A DNA stretch of 64,000 nt. It comes from Rhodobiaceae bacterium (GTDB taxonomy: Bacteria; Pseudomonadota; Alphaproteobacteria; Parvibaculales; Parvibaculaceae). The stretch is from the NCBI GenBank assembly GCA_021404525.1, contig JAAWWE010000001.1:62001-126000 (forward strand), written 5' to 3'. Positions 16,603 through 25,232 of this stretch are shown here, piece after piece. How positions within the stretch are numbered: the first letter of the stretch is position 1; the number at the start of each line of letters is the position of its first letter. Made by a program: the position numbers and the translations under genes. A model generated the notes under the pieces. The model saw only the letters and a program-made list of their open reading frames with translations, made no database searches and was not told where the DNA came from.

Positions 16603-17619
16603 ATGGCGGACTTGAGCAGCAGCATGTCAGACGCTCGGCTCTTGCTCAACAAGATCGGGCGGGAAGCAGATTTCGAACTGCTACCTTTAGACGGAGGGCG
16701 GAACAACCGCGTCGCCAAGATTCTGTTCGCGGACGCCGAGCCACTCGTTCTTAAGAGTTATTTCCATAGTCCAAATGACACCCGTGACCGGCTGGGTGCG
16801 GAATATGCATTTTTGGAGATGGCCTGGAACAAAGGCGTGCGCAGTATTCCCCAGCCCCTGGCGTCTGATCCCGCGCGGCATACGGGCTTATACACATTTG
16901 TAGCAGGCCAGAAACTTGAGCCAGGTGAGGTTCAGCAAGGCCATGTGGATGCGGCAATTGATTTTGTGATTTCTGTCAACGACGGGCAGACGTCAAGCGG
17001 ACTCCCGTTCGCATCGGAGGCGTGTTTTTCAGTCGACGCCCATCTAAAGACAGTTGCTTCCAGGGTCGCCCGATTGGCCGACCTGGATGCTGAAGCACCA
17101 CACGTTGACGAAGCTGCTGCATTGATTGAAACCCGCATCCTGCCGCTATGGCAGCAGGTCTCCGCAGGCATCGGCGCCACCATGGATGAGCCGAGTTTGC
17201 GAGCACCGATCACCCAGCGCGTGGCATCCCCATCAGACTTCGGATTTCACAATGCCTTGGTTAACGCGGACGGTGTCGTCTTTCTTGATTTTGAATATGC
17301 CGGCGTGGACGACCCCGCCAAACTCGTCTGCGATTTTTTCTGCCAACCCGAAATCCCTGTAAACAGTGAGTTTTTTGATCATTTCGTCGAGCGCATCGCC
17401 CAAATAACCGTCGATCCGGCGGATTTTGAGAATAGAGCTAAATCACTACTGAGTGCCTATCGCATCAAATGGCTATGTATTATGCTCAATGAATTCGCGA
17501 GTGCAGGGCGCCAGCGGCGTCATTTCTCTGGGGGGGAAGATGGCTGGGCAAGAAGGTGCGCAGCGCAGCTGGTGAAGGCGAATGAGGGATTAGACATACT
17601 TTCCGGCGAAATGCTGTAA
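16603..17619 (+). CDS. APH-type phosphotransferase (small-molecule kinase)
   Basis: The 338-residue protein has the aminoglycoside/choline-kinase fold. It has a nucleotide-binding N-lobe with VLKSYF, a catalytic loop SDFGFHNALV in place of the usual HGDLHxxN, and FLDFEYAGVDDPAK as the metal-binding DxD-like motif. Relatives phosphorylate hydroxyls of sugars, choline and antibiotics. Placed between a HAD phosphatase and a HldE homologue, it probably makes or recycles a sugar phosphate. The shift of the catalytic Asp context (SDF for GDL) is conservative. No resistance role is suggested by the context. Confidence 0.72.
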   Translation: MADLSSSMSDARLLLNKIGREADFELLPLDGGRNNRVAKILFADAEPLVLKSYFHSPNDTRDRLGAEYAFLEMAWNKGVRSIPQPLASDPARHTGLYTFVAGQKLEPGEVQQGHVDAAIDFVISVNDGQTSSGLPFASEACFSVDAHLKTVASRVARLADLDAEAPHVDEAAALIETRILPLWQQVSAGIGATMDEPSLRAPITQRVASPSDFGFHNALVNADGVVFLDFEYAGVDDPAKLVCDFFCQPEIPVNSEFFDHFVERIAQITVDPADFENRAKSLLSAYRIKWLCIMLNEFASAGRQRRHFSGGEDGWARRCAAQLVKANEGLDILSGEML

Positions 17620-17669
17620 AGAAGTGAAGCATAGGGGACGGCCGTCGTGTTAGATGGTCTGGAAGCGTA

Positions 17670-19199
17670 ATGAATTTCCAGAGTGCGAAAGTTGACGAAA
17701 GTGTTGCGGCGCGATTGATAGAGACAGCGGCAGAAACCAAAAGACTGGTTGGACCCGGTAAGAAAATCTCTTTCGTATCGGGCAATTTCAACGTTGTGCA
17801 CCCAGGACACCTGCGGATCCTGAAGTTTGCTGCCGAGTCAGCGGATTTTCTGGTAGTCGGGGTGAACCCTGATACCGCTCATGGGATCACTGTTGAAGCC
17901 AAGATGCGGCTTGAGGCAATCAGGGCATTGTCAATTGTTGACCACGCTGTAGCTCTTGAGTGCGAGGCTGACGAATTCATCAGAACTTTGCAGCCTGACT
18001 TTGTCGTTAAAGGCAACGAGCACGAAGGACGCCCCAATATCGAGGCTGCCGCTGTGGAAAGCTATGGTGGGCAATTGCTGTTTTGCTCAGGGGAAATGCA
18101 GTTCTCATCGATTTCTTTGCTAAAGCGAGACTATGGGGAACCAAATCTTTCCGTTATTCGCAAAGCCCGCAACTATCCTCAGCGCCATGGTTTCGAAGTT
18201 GATAGCCTGAAAGCAGACTTGGCGGCCTTCGCAGGCCTTAAAGTCGTCGTGGTGGGTGATCTGATCGTTGATCGGTATGTTGATTGCGATCCACTGGGCA
18301 TGTCGCAGGAAGACCCGACTATTGTTGTAACACCTATTGCTTCCAAGACATTTGTGGGCGGCGCAGGAATCGTTGCTGCACACGCCCGGAGCCTAGGAGC
18401 CGACGTTAGTTTTGTGACTGTCGGAGGGGGAGATCCGGAAGGTGCGGATGCACTGAAACGTCTGGACGACTACGGTGTCCACACTTTGATGATGGAAGAC
18501 GAAACCCGTCCGACAACACTGAAGCAGCGTTTTCGGGCGCACGGAAAGACGCTTTTGCGGGTCAATCAATTGAGGCAACACGCAATCAGCAAGCCAATCG
18601 CCGATCAAATGACGGATGCCGTGATGGGCTGTATTGACGGCGCCGACCTTTTGTTGTTTTCGGATTTCAACTATGGATGCCTGCCACAGAGTTTGGTGGA
18701 CCGGATCACTGCCGAGGGGATCCAACGCAAGATTATGATGGGAGCAGATAGTCAGGCATCTTCGCAATTATCAGATATTTCCAGGTTCCGCGGGATGGAT
18801 TTGGTTGTGCCGACTGAACGCGAAGCCCGCTTGGCGACACAAGACAGTGACTCAGGGCTTGCCGTATTGGCGAACAACCTTCGCTGCAAATCAAATGCGA
18901 AGAACGTGCTTATTACTCTCGGCGCCGAAGGCATGCTCGTGCATGGTGAGAAGGAAGGTGAATTCCAGACTGACCGTCTTCCTGCGTTCAACGCCTCTCC
19001 GAAAGATGTCGCAGGTGGTGGCGACTCCGTATTTACGGCAGTTGCACTGTCAATGGCTGCCGGCACCGACGTTTGGCGCAGTGCTTATATTGGTGCATTG
19101 GCGGCAGGCTGTCAGGTCTCCACTGTCGGTAACCAACCGCTTAAGCTTCAGACGCTCTACGAAGAGATCGATCTGCCCGACCATTTCGACGCTGAATAG
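17670..19199 (+). CDS. HldE-like bifunctional heptose-phosphate kinase/nucleotidyltransferase with swapped domain order
   Basis: The 509-residue protein has two parts. Residues 1-170 are a cytidylyltransferase-like domain with GNFNVVHPGH (HxGH at 44-47) and VKGNEHEG. Residues 190-500 are a PfkB kinase with VVVGDLIVDRYVDCD, GGAGIVAAHARSLGA and DVAGGGDSVF near the C-terminus. Both match the halves of E. coli HldE (kinase and ADP-heptose synthase), but there the kinase comes first. The kinase anion-hole motif reads GGGD rather than GAGD. The expected reactions are phosphorylation of heptose 7-phosphate at C1 and later nucleotide transfer. Order swap and altered loop suggest a specialised paralogue rather than the LPS-core enzyme. 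Confidence 0.85.
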   Translation: MNFQSAKVDESVAARLIETAAETKRLVGPGKKISFVSGNFNVVHPGHLRILKFAAESADFLVVGVNPDTAHGITVEAKMRLEAIRALSIVDHAVALECEADEFIRTLQPDFVVKGNEHEGRPNIEAAAVESYGGQLLFCSGEMQFSSISLLKRDYGEPNLSVIRKARNYPQRHGFEVDSLKADLAAFAGLKVVVVGDLIVDRYVDCDPLGMSQEDPTIVVTPIASKTFVGGAGIVAAHARSLGADVSFVTVGGGDPEGADALKRLDDYGVHTLMMEDETRPTTLKQRFRAHGKTLLRVNQLRQHAISKPIADQMTDAVMGCIDGADLLLFSDFNYGCLPQSLVDRITAEGIQRKIMMGADSQASSQLSDISRFRGMDLVVPTEREARLATQDSDSGLAVLANNLRCKSNAKNVLITLGAEGMLVHGEKEGEFQTDRLPAFNASPKDVAGGGDSVFTAVALSMAAGTDVWRSAYIGALAAGCQVSTVGNQPLKLQTLYEEIDLPDHFDAE

Positions 19200-19211
19200 G
19201 CACAACAAAAG

Positions 19212-19925
19212 ATGCGTGCGCTCCTCCTCGCCGCAGGCCGCGGCGAACGCCTTCGACCTGTTACAAACACAATCCCAAAATGCCTTGTGCCGATCCATGG
19301 TCGTCCGCTTCTGCAGATCTGGCTTGACCATCTGTTTGAAACGCCAGGACGTATTGAGCGTGTGTTGATCAATACCCATTACCTGTCTGAACAGGTGGAA
19401 AAGTTTGTGGACTCGTCAAAGTGGGCAGACAAGATTGATCTAGTCTACGAAGAAGAGTTATTGGGCACAGCCGGTACATTGGCTGCCAATAAGAGCTACT
19501 TTGACGGAAACGCCGCATTTGTTGCACATGCCGACAACCTGACGGACTTTGACCTAGACGCGTTTGTCGAGCATCACAAGGCGCGCCCCGCAGGGCATCA
19601 GATCACGATGTTGTCCTTCGAAACGGACATGCCCGAAACATGCGGCATCTTGGAATGCGATCAGAATGGAACCGTGCTGGAATTCCACGAAAAAGTAAGT
19701 AATCCACCCGGTAATTTGGCAAACGCAGCCGTCTACATTCTTGAGCCGGAGGTGATCGAACTGGCAGCGGAACTTCCAGGACAGGTAAAAGATCTTTCCA
19801 TTGACGTGATGCCAAAATATTTGGGGCGCATTGGTAGCTTCCAGACAGACGGGTATCATCGGGATATTGGTAGTGTGGAGGCGCTGGCGCGGGCGCATGC
19901 GGAGTATAAACTCGATCCTGAATGA
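19212..19925 (+). CDS. Sugar-1-phosphate nucleotidyltransferase (HddC/RmlA-like)
   Basis: The 237-residue protein starts with LLLAAGRGERLRPVT and PKCLVPI, the nucleotide-binding signature of NDP-sugar pyrophosphorylases. It also has VYEEELLGTAGTL, HADNLTDFD (metal-binding Asp) and GYHRDIGSVE at the end, as in mannose-1-phosphate guanylyl- and heptose-1-phosphate guanylyltransferases. It is 12 nt after the HldE-like gene. With GmhA, kinase and GmhB functions in the same locus it fits an HddC step giving GDP- or another NDP-heptose. The nucleotide cannot be fixed from sequence, and the HldE N-domain is a rival for this step. Confidence 0.82.
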   Translation: MRALLLAAGRGERLRPVTNTIPKCLVPIHGRPLLQIWLDHLFETPGRIERVLINTHYLSEQVEKFVDSSKWADKIDLVYEEELLGTAGTLAANKSYFDGNAAFVAHADNLTDFDLDAFVEHHKARPAGHQITMLSFETDMPETCGILECDQNGTVLEFHEKVSNPPGNLANAAVYILEPEVIELAAELPGQVKDLSIDVMPKYLGRIGSFQTDGYHRDIGSVEALARAHAEYKLDPE

Positions 19926-19968
19926 TTGAGACGGCTATGGATCAGGTAAAAAGGGTTCTGCGTAAATT

Positions 19969-21012
19969 ATGCACAAACCAACCTTCACACTCGCGATGCC
20001 AAACTATAACCATGCGCCATTTTTGGACCGGTCATTGGAAGGGCTGTTGGAGCAAACCCGTCCAGCTGACGAAGTGCTGATACTCGATGATGCATCCACC
20101 GACGAGAGTGTTCAGGTCATAGAAGAGGCAATTGCTGATAAGCCCTTTGCGCGACTAATCGCGCTGGACAAGAATGAGGGCGTCATTCGGGGGCTGAATA
20201 GACTGCTGGAGGAGGCAACGGGGGAATGGATTGCTTTTCCAGCAGCCGATGATGGTCTATTGCCTGACTTTATCGAGAAGATGGAACGTTTGGTTGAGAT
20301 GAACCTAAATGCCGGTTTTGTCTCAGCCGGTGTGGAGATTCTGGATGCAGAGGGTCGGGGCGCCGGCGTTCGACCCATTTTCTATCCCTCGCTCTCTCCA
20401 CGTTTCTTTACCCCAGCCGAAACCCGAAAGCTGCTGCTCCATAGCGACAATCATTTTTGGGGTCAGGTCACTTTCTATAGACGTGAGGCTCTGCTGGAGT
20501 TCGGTGGCTTCGATGAAGAGTTTGGATCTGGTACCGACGGCATTGCCCTAAGAGAGATTGCACTATCGCATGGCTTTGGATTTATGCCGGTTAGACTGGG
20601 TGTTTGGCGACTACATGGAGAAAATTATTCTCTTTCCTCTGCATTCGATGTCCCTGAGTTCAAACGCATGGTCAAGCAACACACAGACTATATTGAAAGC
20701 AAGCCACCGGGCTTATACCCGGTCGGATATGGGCAGATTCTTGCCCGCAGAATGAAGTTTGGCGTTGCGCGAATTCTAACCTCATCCGGCGGCAGCCGTG
20801 AGGATATGGCATCAAAAGTCGCTGAGTTAGTTGATGCACCGGCGTGGGAGCGGACACTCTTGTCGCTGATGTCTCGAACCGGACGGCTTTCATCTTTTTC
20901 GATCAAATCCTGGTTGTTTGCTCGGTTGTGGCCATTTTCACCAATCCGCTTTGCCATTCAGCCGGTAAGACGAGCAATCGCCAATATGAGCGTTGCGCGG
21001 ACCAAACAATAA
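19969..21012 (+). CDS. Family 2 glycosyltransferase
   Basis: The 347-residue protein has a GT-A fold. It starts TFTLAMPNYNHAPFLDRSLEGLLEQT, then LILDDASTD (nucleotide contacts), PAADDGLLPD (the DxD-like metal motif) and GGFDEEFGSGTD. The C-terminal 100 residues are basic with a weakly hydrophobic segment, so it may sit at the membrane face without clear spanning helices. It probably transfers the sugar made by this operon to a lipid-linked glycan. Acceptor and linkage are unknown. Confidence 0.85.
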   Translation: MHKPTFTLAMPNYNHAPFLDRSLEGLLEQTRPADEVLILDDASTDESVQVIEEAIADKPFARLIALDKNEGVIRGLNRLLEEATGEWIAFPAADDGLLPDFIEKMERLVEMNLNAGFVSAGVEILDAEGRGAGVRPIFYPSLSPRFFTPAETRKLLLHSDNHFWGQVTFYRREALLEFGGFDEEFGSGTDGIALREIALSHGFGFMPVRLGVWRLHGENYSLSSAFDVPEFKRMVKQHTDYIESKPPGLYPVGYGQILARRMKFGVARILTSSGGSREDMASKVAELVDAPAWERTLLSLMSRTGRLSSFSIKSWLFARLWPFSPIRFAIQPVRRAIANMSVARTKQ

Positions 21013-21077
21013 TGCGATAGCCTTGGATCAAGATGGTTTTCGCCCCACTCGATGAAACAAGATAGGTGCCAGACAGT

Positions 21078-21740
21078 ATGGCTTACAAAGAGTTTATCAG
21101 CTTAATTCACAAGTCGACCCAGCGGGACTATCTGGCCCGGGTAACAGAGCGGGACAAGGCAGAAGTCTCAGAGCTCGCGTTGAAGTGGGACTATGACTAT
21201 TGGGATGGTAGTCGGCAGACCGGCTATGGCGGCTACAAATATGATGGCCGCTGGAGAACCGTGGCTGACGCGATGGTGGAAGCCTATGGCATTAAGGCTG
21301 GAGACCGGGTTCTCGATGTAGGTGTAGGCAAAGGCTTCTTGCTTCACGATTTTACCGAGGCCGTTCCTGGCATCGAAGCGGCCGGACTTGATATTTCAAG
21401 CTATGGCATTGAGCATGCAATGGAGTCGGTAAAGCCTAATCTTGTTGAGGGGCATGCGCGGTCACTGCCGTGGCCTGACGACCATTTTGATCTCGTGATC
21501 TCGATCAATACCCTCCACAATCTTTATATCAATGATCTGTTCGCCGCATTGAAGGAAATAGAGCGTGTTTCACGGGGCGAAAAATTCCTGGTCGTAGAGG
21601 CCTATCGCAACGAGCGCGAAAAGATGAACCTCATGTACTGGCAGTTGACGTGCCGTGCTTTTCATACGCCGGAAGAGTGGGAATGGATTTTCGAAGAAGC
21701 CGGTTATACCGGTGACTACGAGTTCATTTTCTTCGAGTAA
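21078..21740 (+). CDS. SAM-dependent methyltransferase
   Basis: The protein of about 220 residues has a class I methyltransferase core: VLDVGVGKGFLLHDF, AAGLDISSYGIEHA, and PWPDDHFDLVISINTLHNLY. The ATG at 21078 is chosen over an in-frame GTG at 21066; AGG lies about 11 nt upstream. It is the last plus-strand gene of the operon and converges with gmhB. It likely methylates the sugar or a glycan intermediate, but small-molecule substrates cannot be excluded. Confidence 0.78.
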   Translation: MAYKEFISLIHKSTQRDYLARVTERDKAEVSELALKWDYDYWDGSRQTGYGGYKYDGRWRTVADAMVEAYGIKAGDRVLDVGVGKGFLLHDFTEAVPGIEAAGLDISSYGIEHAMESVKPNLVEGHARSLPWPDDHFDLVISINTLHNLYINDLFAALKEIERVSRGEKFLVVEAYRNEREKMNLMYWQLTCRAFHTPEEWEWIFEEAGYTGDYEFIFFE

Positions 21741-21756
21741 CTCCCAAGGCAGCGTC

Positions 21757-22311
21757 TTAGAGCCATTTGACGGCTTCTGAGAGGCTGCCAATGACCGCTG
21801 TCGGTTTGGGGTCACTCTTATCGTCTGTGCCAAGCAGAAGAAGTGTGCCAACACCAGCTGCATGCCCGGCGGCTATGTCTGTTTCTTTGTCACCAATGAA
21901 GATTGACTCGGCCATATTTGGCTGAAATTTCTCTTTGGCTGCTAGAAGCATACCGGGGCTCGGTTTGCGCCAGGGATGCACCTGTCGAAATTTTTCAATT
22001 TTGGCTTTCGGGTGATAGGGACAGAAAAAGACGTGATCAATTTGCGCGTCGCGGGCTTGGAACTGGTCGGTCATCCACTTCGTCAAAAGCCAAAACTCAT
22101 CTTCGGTGTAATATCCCCGACCAATACCTGATTGGTTGGTGACCACGACAACACCATATGCTTGTTCTCTCGCCGCACGAACGAGATCAAATATTCCCGG
22201 TAGAAAGCTAAAATCTTCGCGTTTTGAGACGTAGCCATGGTCGACATTGATGACGCCATCACGGTCTAGAAATAGAATCCGTTGGTAGGTTGGCTGGTTT
22301 GATCTGGTCAT
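21757..22311 (-). CDS. gmhB: D-glycero-D-manno-heptose 1,7-bisphosphate 7-phosphatase-like HAD protein
   Basis: The protein of about 184 residues is a HisB-N/GmhB-type HAD phosphatase: FLDRDGVIN (DxDxT-like motif), VVTNQSGIGRGYYTEDEF, CPYHPKAKIEKFRQVHPWRKPSPGM and FIGDKETDI. The Cys/His spacing in the CPYHP stretch is near but not the full zinc-binding set. The ATG at 22311 starts the core fold and clears the tRNA upstream; longer frames run into it. GmhB removes the C7 phosphate of heptose bisphosphate before nucleotide transfer, so it completes the GmhA-HldE route, though it is transcribed from the opposite strand. Confidence 0.83.
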   Translation of the reverse strand: MTRSNQPTYQRILFLDRDGVINVDHGYVSKREDFSFLPGIFDLVRAAREQAYGVVVVTNQSGIGRGYYTEDEFWLLTKWMTDQFQARDAQIDHVFFCPYHPKAKIEKFRQVHPWRKPSPGMLLAAKEKFQPNMAESIFIGDKETDIAAGHAAGVGTLLLLGTDDKSDPKPTAVIGSLSEAVKWL

Positions 22312-22362
22312 TGCGGCATCATAGGCCCTACAGCTGTTGATGTCGTGTGCACCCGCCGCGAT

Positions 22363-22439
22363 TGGTCGGAGTGAGTGGATTCGAACCACCGACCCCCTCG
22401 TCCCGAACGAGGTGCGCTACCAGGCTGCGCCACACTCCG
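22363..22439 (-). tRNA. tRNA-Pro (anticodon CGG)
   Basis: Read on the minus strand the 77-nt sequence folds as a cloverleaf. Acceptor arms are CGGAGTG / CACTCCG, the D-loop contains AGCCTGGTAGC, the anticodon stem is CCTCG / CGAGG around loop TTCGGGA, and the T-arm contains GGTTCGAATCC. The CCA end is encoded after discriminator A. Anticodon CGG reads CCG proline codons. No repeated att-like copy of its 3' end was noticed nearby. Confidence 0.96.
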
Positions 22440-22470
22440 CCAAGTATAGGGATAATCAAGGCAGATTATA

Positions 22471-23295
22471 TTATCCGGCCTTGACCTCAGCAAGAGGTGG
22501 GAGAGTGGCACGTTTTCGCGCAGCAAGCTTCGCGTGGCGCGAGCTTGTGAGTTTTTGTTTGGGCGTGCGTCCACCGACGATGCCGTGCAGCATTTCAGCA
22601 AGTGCAGTGGGTTGAGAGAGGAACGGTGAATGCGAACTGTCGAGCGTCAAGACCTGTTTAAAAGGTGCGTGTTCTTGCATTTGTTTTTGCAGATCCAGCG
22701 AAATGACGCGGTCTTGTAGGCACTCGATATATGTCATGGGCCGACTGCCGGCACCATCATGTGTGATCCGTCCAAACTCCACAATGGGCAGGCCGGATTG
22801 ACTGCACAGACGTTTCGCCGCTAGATCGGCAAGATCCTTTGGGCAGTCATGATAGAAGGTTTCTGCGGCAAGCTCGGGTCTTATGTGTGCCCGAAAACGA
22901 AACCAATCCGTTCGGACGGCTGGCCAGAGCTGTGTTTTTTCGTCGCTTAGCGCGAGCGACCGCATCCGTGTCCATTTGTTCAATCGAGGCAGATAGGCCG
23001 TGAGATAGACCAGCTCATCAAAGAGGTTCGGCTGCATTTCAGCTGCGCGGGAAATCGCCATGCCCCCCATTGAATGCCCAACCAGGGTCACCGGCTCGCC
23101 AATCTGGCGCGCGGCCTCGCAGATGGCTTCGCCATATCGGCCAAGAGAAATTTGGTAGCTGGGCAGCGGCCTGTTCCAATGACCTGGCAGCGTTAGCGTA
23201 TGCACTGCATGGCCGCGAGCAGCGAGTTGGGGAACAAGTAGTTCCCAACACCGTTCGTCATGCCACGCACCGTGGATCAGCAAAAACGCAGCCAT
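22471..23295 (-). CDS. Alpha/beta-fold hydrolase
   Basis: The protein of about 274 residues opens with AAFLLIHGAWHDERCWE (oxyanion strand), has GHSMGGMAI with the nucleophile Ser near residue 80, and LDSSHSPFLSQP with the likely catalytic His. This layout matches small plant-type methylesterases and bacterial EstC-like esterases. The ATG at 23295 begins directly at the first strand, so 16 upstream residues of a longer frame are unlikely. No signal peptide is seen. It lies alone between tRNA-Pro and a divergent lactonase-like gene. The natural substrate is unknown. Confidence 0.82.
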   Translation of the reverse strand: MAAFLLIHGAWHDERCWELLVPQLAARGHAVHTLTLPGHWNRPLPSYQISLGRYGEAICEAARQIGEPVTLVGHSMGGMAISRAAEMQPNLFDELVYLTAYLPRLNKWTRMRSLALSDEKTQLWPAVRTDWFRFRAHIRPELAAETFYHDCPKDLADLAAKRLCSQSGLPIVEFGRITHDGAGSRPMTYIECLQDRVISLDLQKQMQEHAPFKQVLTLDSSHSPFLSQPTALAEMLHGIVGGRTPKQKLTSSRHAKLAARKRATLPPLAEVKAG

Positions 23296-23406
23296 AAGGC
23301 CCTCGAATACTACGCAATACGTTGCCCACGCCTGGTGCGGCAAGTAATTGACGGTCAGACTTAAGGACTACAAGATGCGGCAAGGGTCTTAACGGGGGGA
23401 TAAAGA

Positions 23407-24480
23407 ATGCGGAAATTCTTTGGTTTTTTGGCTGTTCTGCTGGGTATTTTGGCAGGCTACCTGATTTTTTGGCCGGTGCAGATCGATCCCGTCGCCTGGA
23501 CACCTCAGGAAAGTCCCGGGAAGACGGGTCCGTTTGCTTCCAATGACATGCTCTCGGATTTAACCCGTCTTGCCGACGGGAAGGGTGTTGGACCAGAAGA
23601 CACAGCAATAGGACCAGCTGGTTGGCTTTATGCCGGCTATGCAGATGGCAGGATCGTCAGAATCAATCCAATTGAGGGTTCAGAAGCGGAAGCCTCGGAG
23701 ATTGCCAACACCGGCGGGCGGCCCCTTGGACTGCAGTTCGATGCCGCTGGAAATCTGATCATTGCAGACGCATTGAAAGGACTGCTGTCTCTGTCGCCTG
23801 ATGGAGAGGTCAGCCTTCTGACCGACAGCGTTGACGGAGAACGGATGATCTTCGTCGATGATCTCGACATTGGCAGCGACGGAAAAATCTGGTTCTCAGA
23901 TGCCTCAACCCGGTTCGACCTTCATGACAATTTGCTTGATGCGGTCGAGAGCAGAAAAACGGGGCGCTTGCTGACCTATGACCCATCCACAGGCACCACT
24001 AAGGTTGAGCTCGACGAGTTAGGGTTTGCCAACGGTGTTGCTCTATCTGCCGATGAGAGCTTCGTTCTGGTCAATGAAACATTCAGGTATCGCGTAACGC
24101 GTTTGTGGCTCCAAGGACCCAAAGCAGGACAATCGGACTGGTTTATTGAGAACCTGCCAGCGCATCCCGACAATATATCCAGAGCGCCGGACGGGGGTTT
24201 TTGGGTGGCATTGGTAGCCCCTAGGTCGGCTGACTTGGATCAGCTCTTGCCCACTCCTTTTTGGCGCAAGCTCCTGGTACGTTTGCCGGAGGCCTTACAG
24301 GGCTCTTTGATCGAACCTTATGGGTGGGTCGTGAAGGCTGATGAAGAAGGGCAGGTGGTGGCCAATCTTCAGGACCCGACGGGAAAATTTGGCACGATCA
24401 CCAGCGTCAATGAGCGCTCAGGCATTCTTTACTTGGGCAGTCTAACAGAGGAAGCAGTGGGAAGAATTCAGGTGCCGTGA
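23407..24480 (+). CDS. SMP-30/strictosidine-synthase-like beta-propeller protein, membrane-anchored
   Basis: The 357-residue protein starts with a single hydrophobic segment (residues 4-23, FFGFLAVLLGILAGYLIFW) that should anchor it with the rest in the periplasm. The propeller contains GPEDTAIGP, IADALKGL, ANGVALSADESFVLVNET and HPDNISRAPDGGFWVAL, typical of the strictosidine synthase/gluconolactonase-type calcium lactonases. Likely activity is hydrolysis of lactones or esters. It is followed by a convergent VOC gene 11 bp away. No link to the glycan locus is evident. Confidence 0.82.
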   Translation: MRKFFGFLAVLLGILAGYLIFWPVQIDPVAWTPQESPGKTGPFASNDMLSDLTRLADGKGVGPEDTAIGPAGWLYAGYADGRIVRINPIEGSEAEASEIANTGGRPLGLQFDAAGNLIIADALKGLLSLSPDGEVSLLTDSVDGERMIFVDDLDIGSDGKIWFSDASTRFDLHDNLLDAVESRKTGRLLTYDPSTGTTKVELDELGFANGVALSADESFVLVNETFRYRVTRLWLQGPKAGQSDWFIENLPAHPDNISRAPDGGFWVALVAPRSADLDQLLPTPFWRKLLVRLPEALQGSLIEPYGWVVKADEEGQVVANLQDPTGKFGTITSVNERSGILYLGSLTEEAVGRIQVP

Positions 24481-24491
24481 TACCTGGCCGT

Positions 24492-24908
24492 TCAATCGGT
24501 AGGCGGCCCCTTTAGTTCAACGACGTTCCCTTCCGGGTCTTTGATATAGATCGACGGGCCATGCCCTTCGGCGCCATATCGAATGCCGCTTTCTTCAACC
24601 TCCAGGCCGCAGGATCGAAGATAGTCGGCCATCGCCGCTTCGTCCCACGGGTCAATTCTCAGGCAGAAATGATCAACATTTCTCTGGGTCGCCGGCCCAA
24701 GAGGGGAGTCAACGCCAACAATATCGATCAGCGACAGGCCAGCGCGCAGCTGCGTCAGTTGAAATTGAGGAATTTCTCGCTCGACGACTGCCCCCAGCAC
24801 ATTGACATAGAAGCCAATCAGCGCGGTGGGGTCTGGCGTCCGCAGAACGATATGGTCAAGTCCCTTCAACGAAAAGGGACGGGCGAGGGCTTCGGATGGG
24901 TGTGTCAT
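24492..24908 (-). CDS. VOC-superfamily (glyoxalase-like) protein
   Basis: The 138-residue protein has the two-half vicinal-oxygen-chelate layout: GLDHIVLRTPDPTALIGFY at the start, NVDHFCLRI in the middle and SIYIKDPEGNVVELKGPP at the end. His and Glu residues are in the positions that bind metal in glyoxalase I and ring-cleaving dioxygenases. It is a single-domain cytoplasmic enzyme. Family members range from glyoxalases to fosfomycin-type resistance proteins, and nothing here decides between them. Confidence 0.85.
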   Translation of the reverse strand: MTHPSEALARPFSLKGLDHIVLRTPDPTALIGFYVNVLGAVVEREIPQFQLTQLRAGLSLIDIVGVDSPLGPATQRNVDHFCLRIDPWDEAAMADYLRSCGLEVEESGIRYGAEGHGPSIYIKDPEGNVVELKGPPTD

Positions 24909-25036
24909 GGCTGAGACCTGCGATCTGAAACAGAAATTGGCAAAAAATCGGCAGAAACGGGCGATTTAGGTCAATATATATTGCACGCTGCGCCGCTTCG
25001 AGCTATGTGCATGTTCTGGCAGCACTAGCTGTCCGT

Positions 25037-25111
25037 TGGGGCGTGGCCAAGTGGTAAGGCACCGGTTTTTGGTATCGGCATGCGCAGGTTCGAATCCTGC
25101 CGCCCCAGCCA
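25037..25111 (+). tRNA. tRNA-Gln (anticodon TTG)
   Basis: The 75-nt cloverleaf has acceptor TGGGGCG / CGCCCCA, discriminator G and encoded CCA. The anticodon stem CCGGT / ATCGG closes loop TTTTGGT, giving TTG, and the T-arm contains AGGTTCGAATCCT. It lies just before the sugar-transferase operon. Confidence 0.96.
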
Positions 25112-25232
25112 TTTGGCTCTTTGGTTGGCGACCCTTTTGCCCTTTAATTTTGCCTTCTCATGCTATCATAGCCATTCAACATAATGGCTCCAGGGCTGAC
25201 CTCCTGGCGCAGCGCCAAAGCAGAAAATTGGG

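Noticed and set aside
16603..17619. Aminoglycoside resistance gene
   Set aside because: The APH fold is present, but the gene is inside a sugar operon and its catalytic loop is variant, so a sugar kinase role is more likely.
22311..22389. GmhB start at 22389
   Set aside because: It would run through the 3' half of tRNA-Pro; the ATG at 22311 begins the conserved fold.
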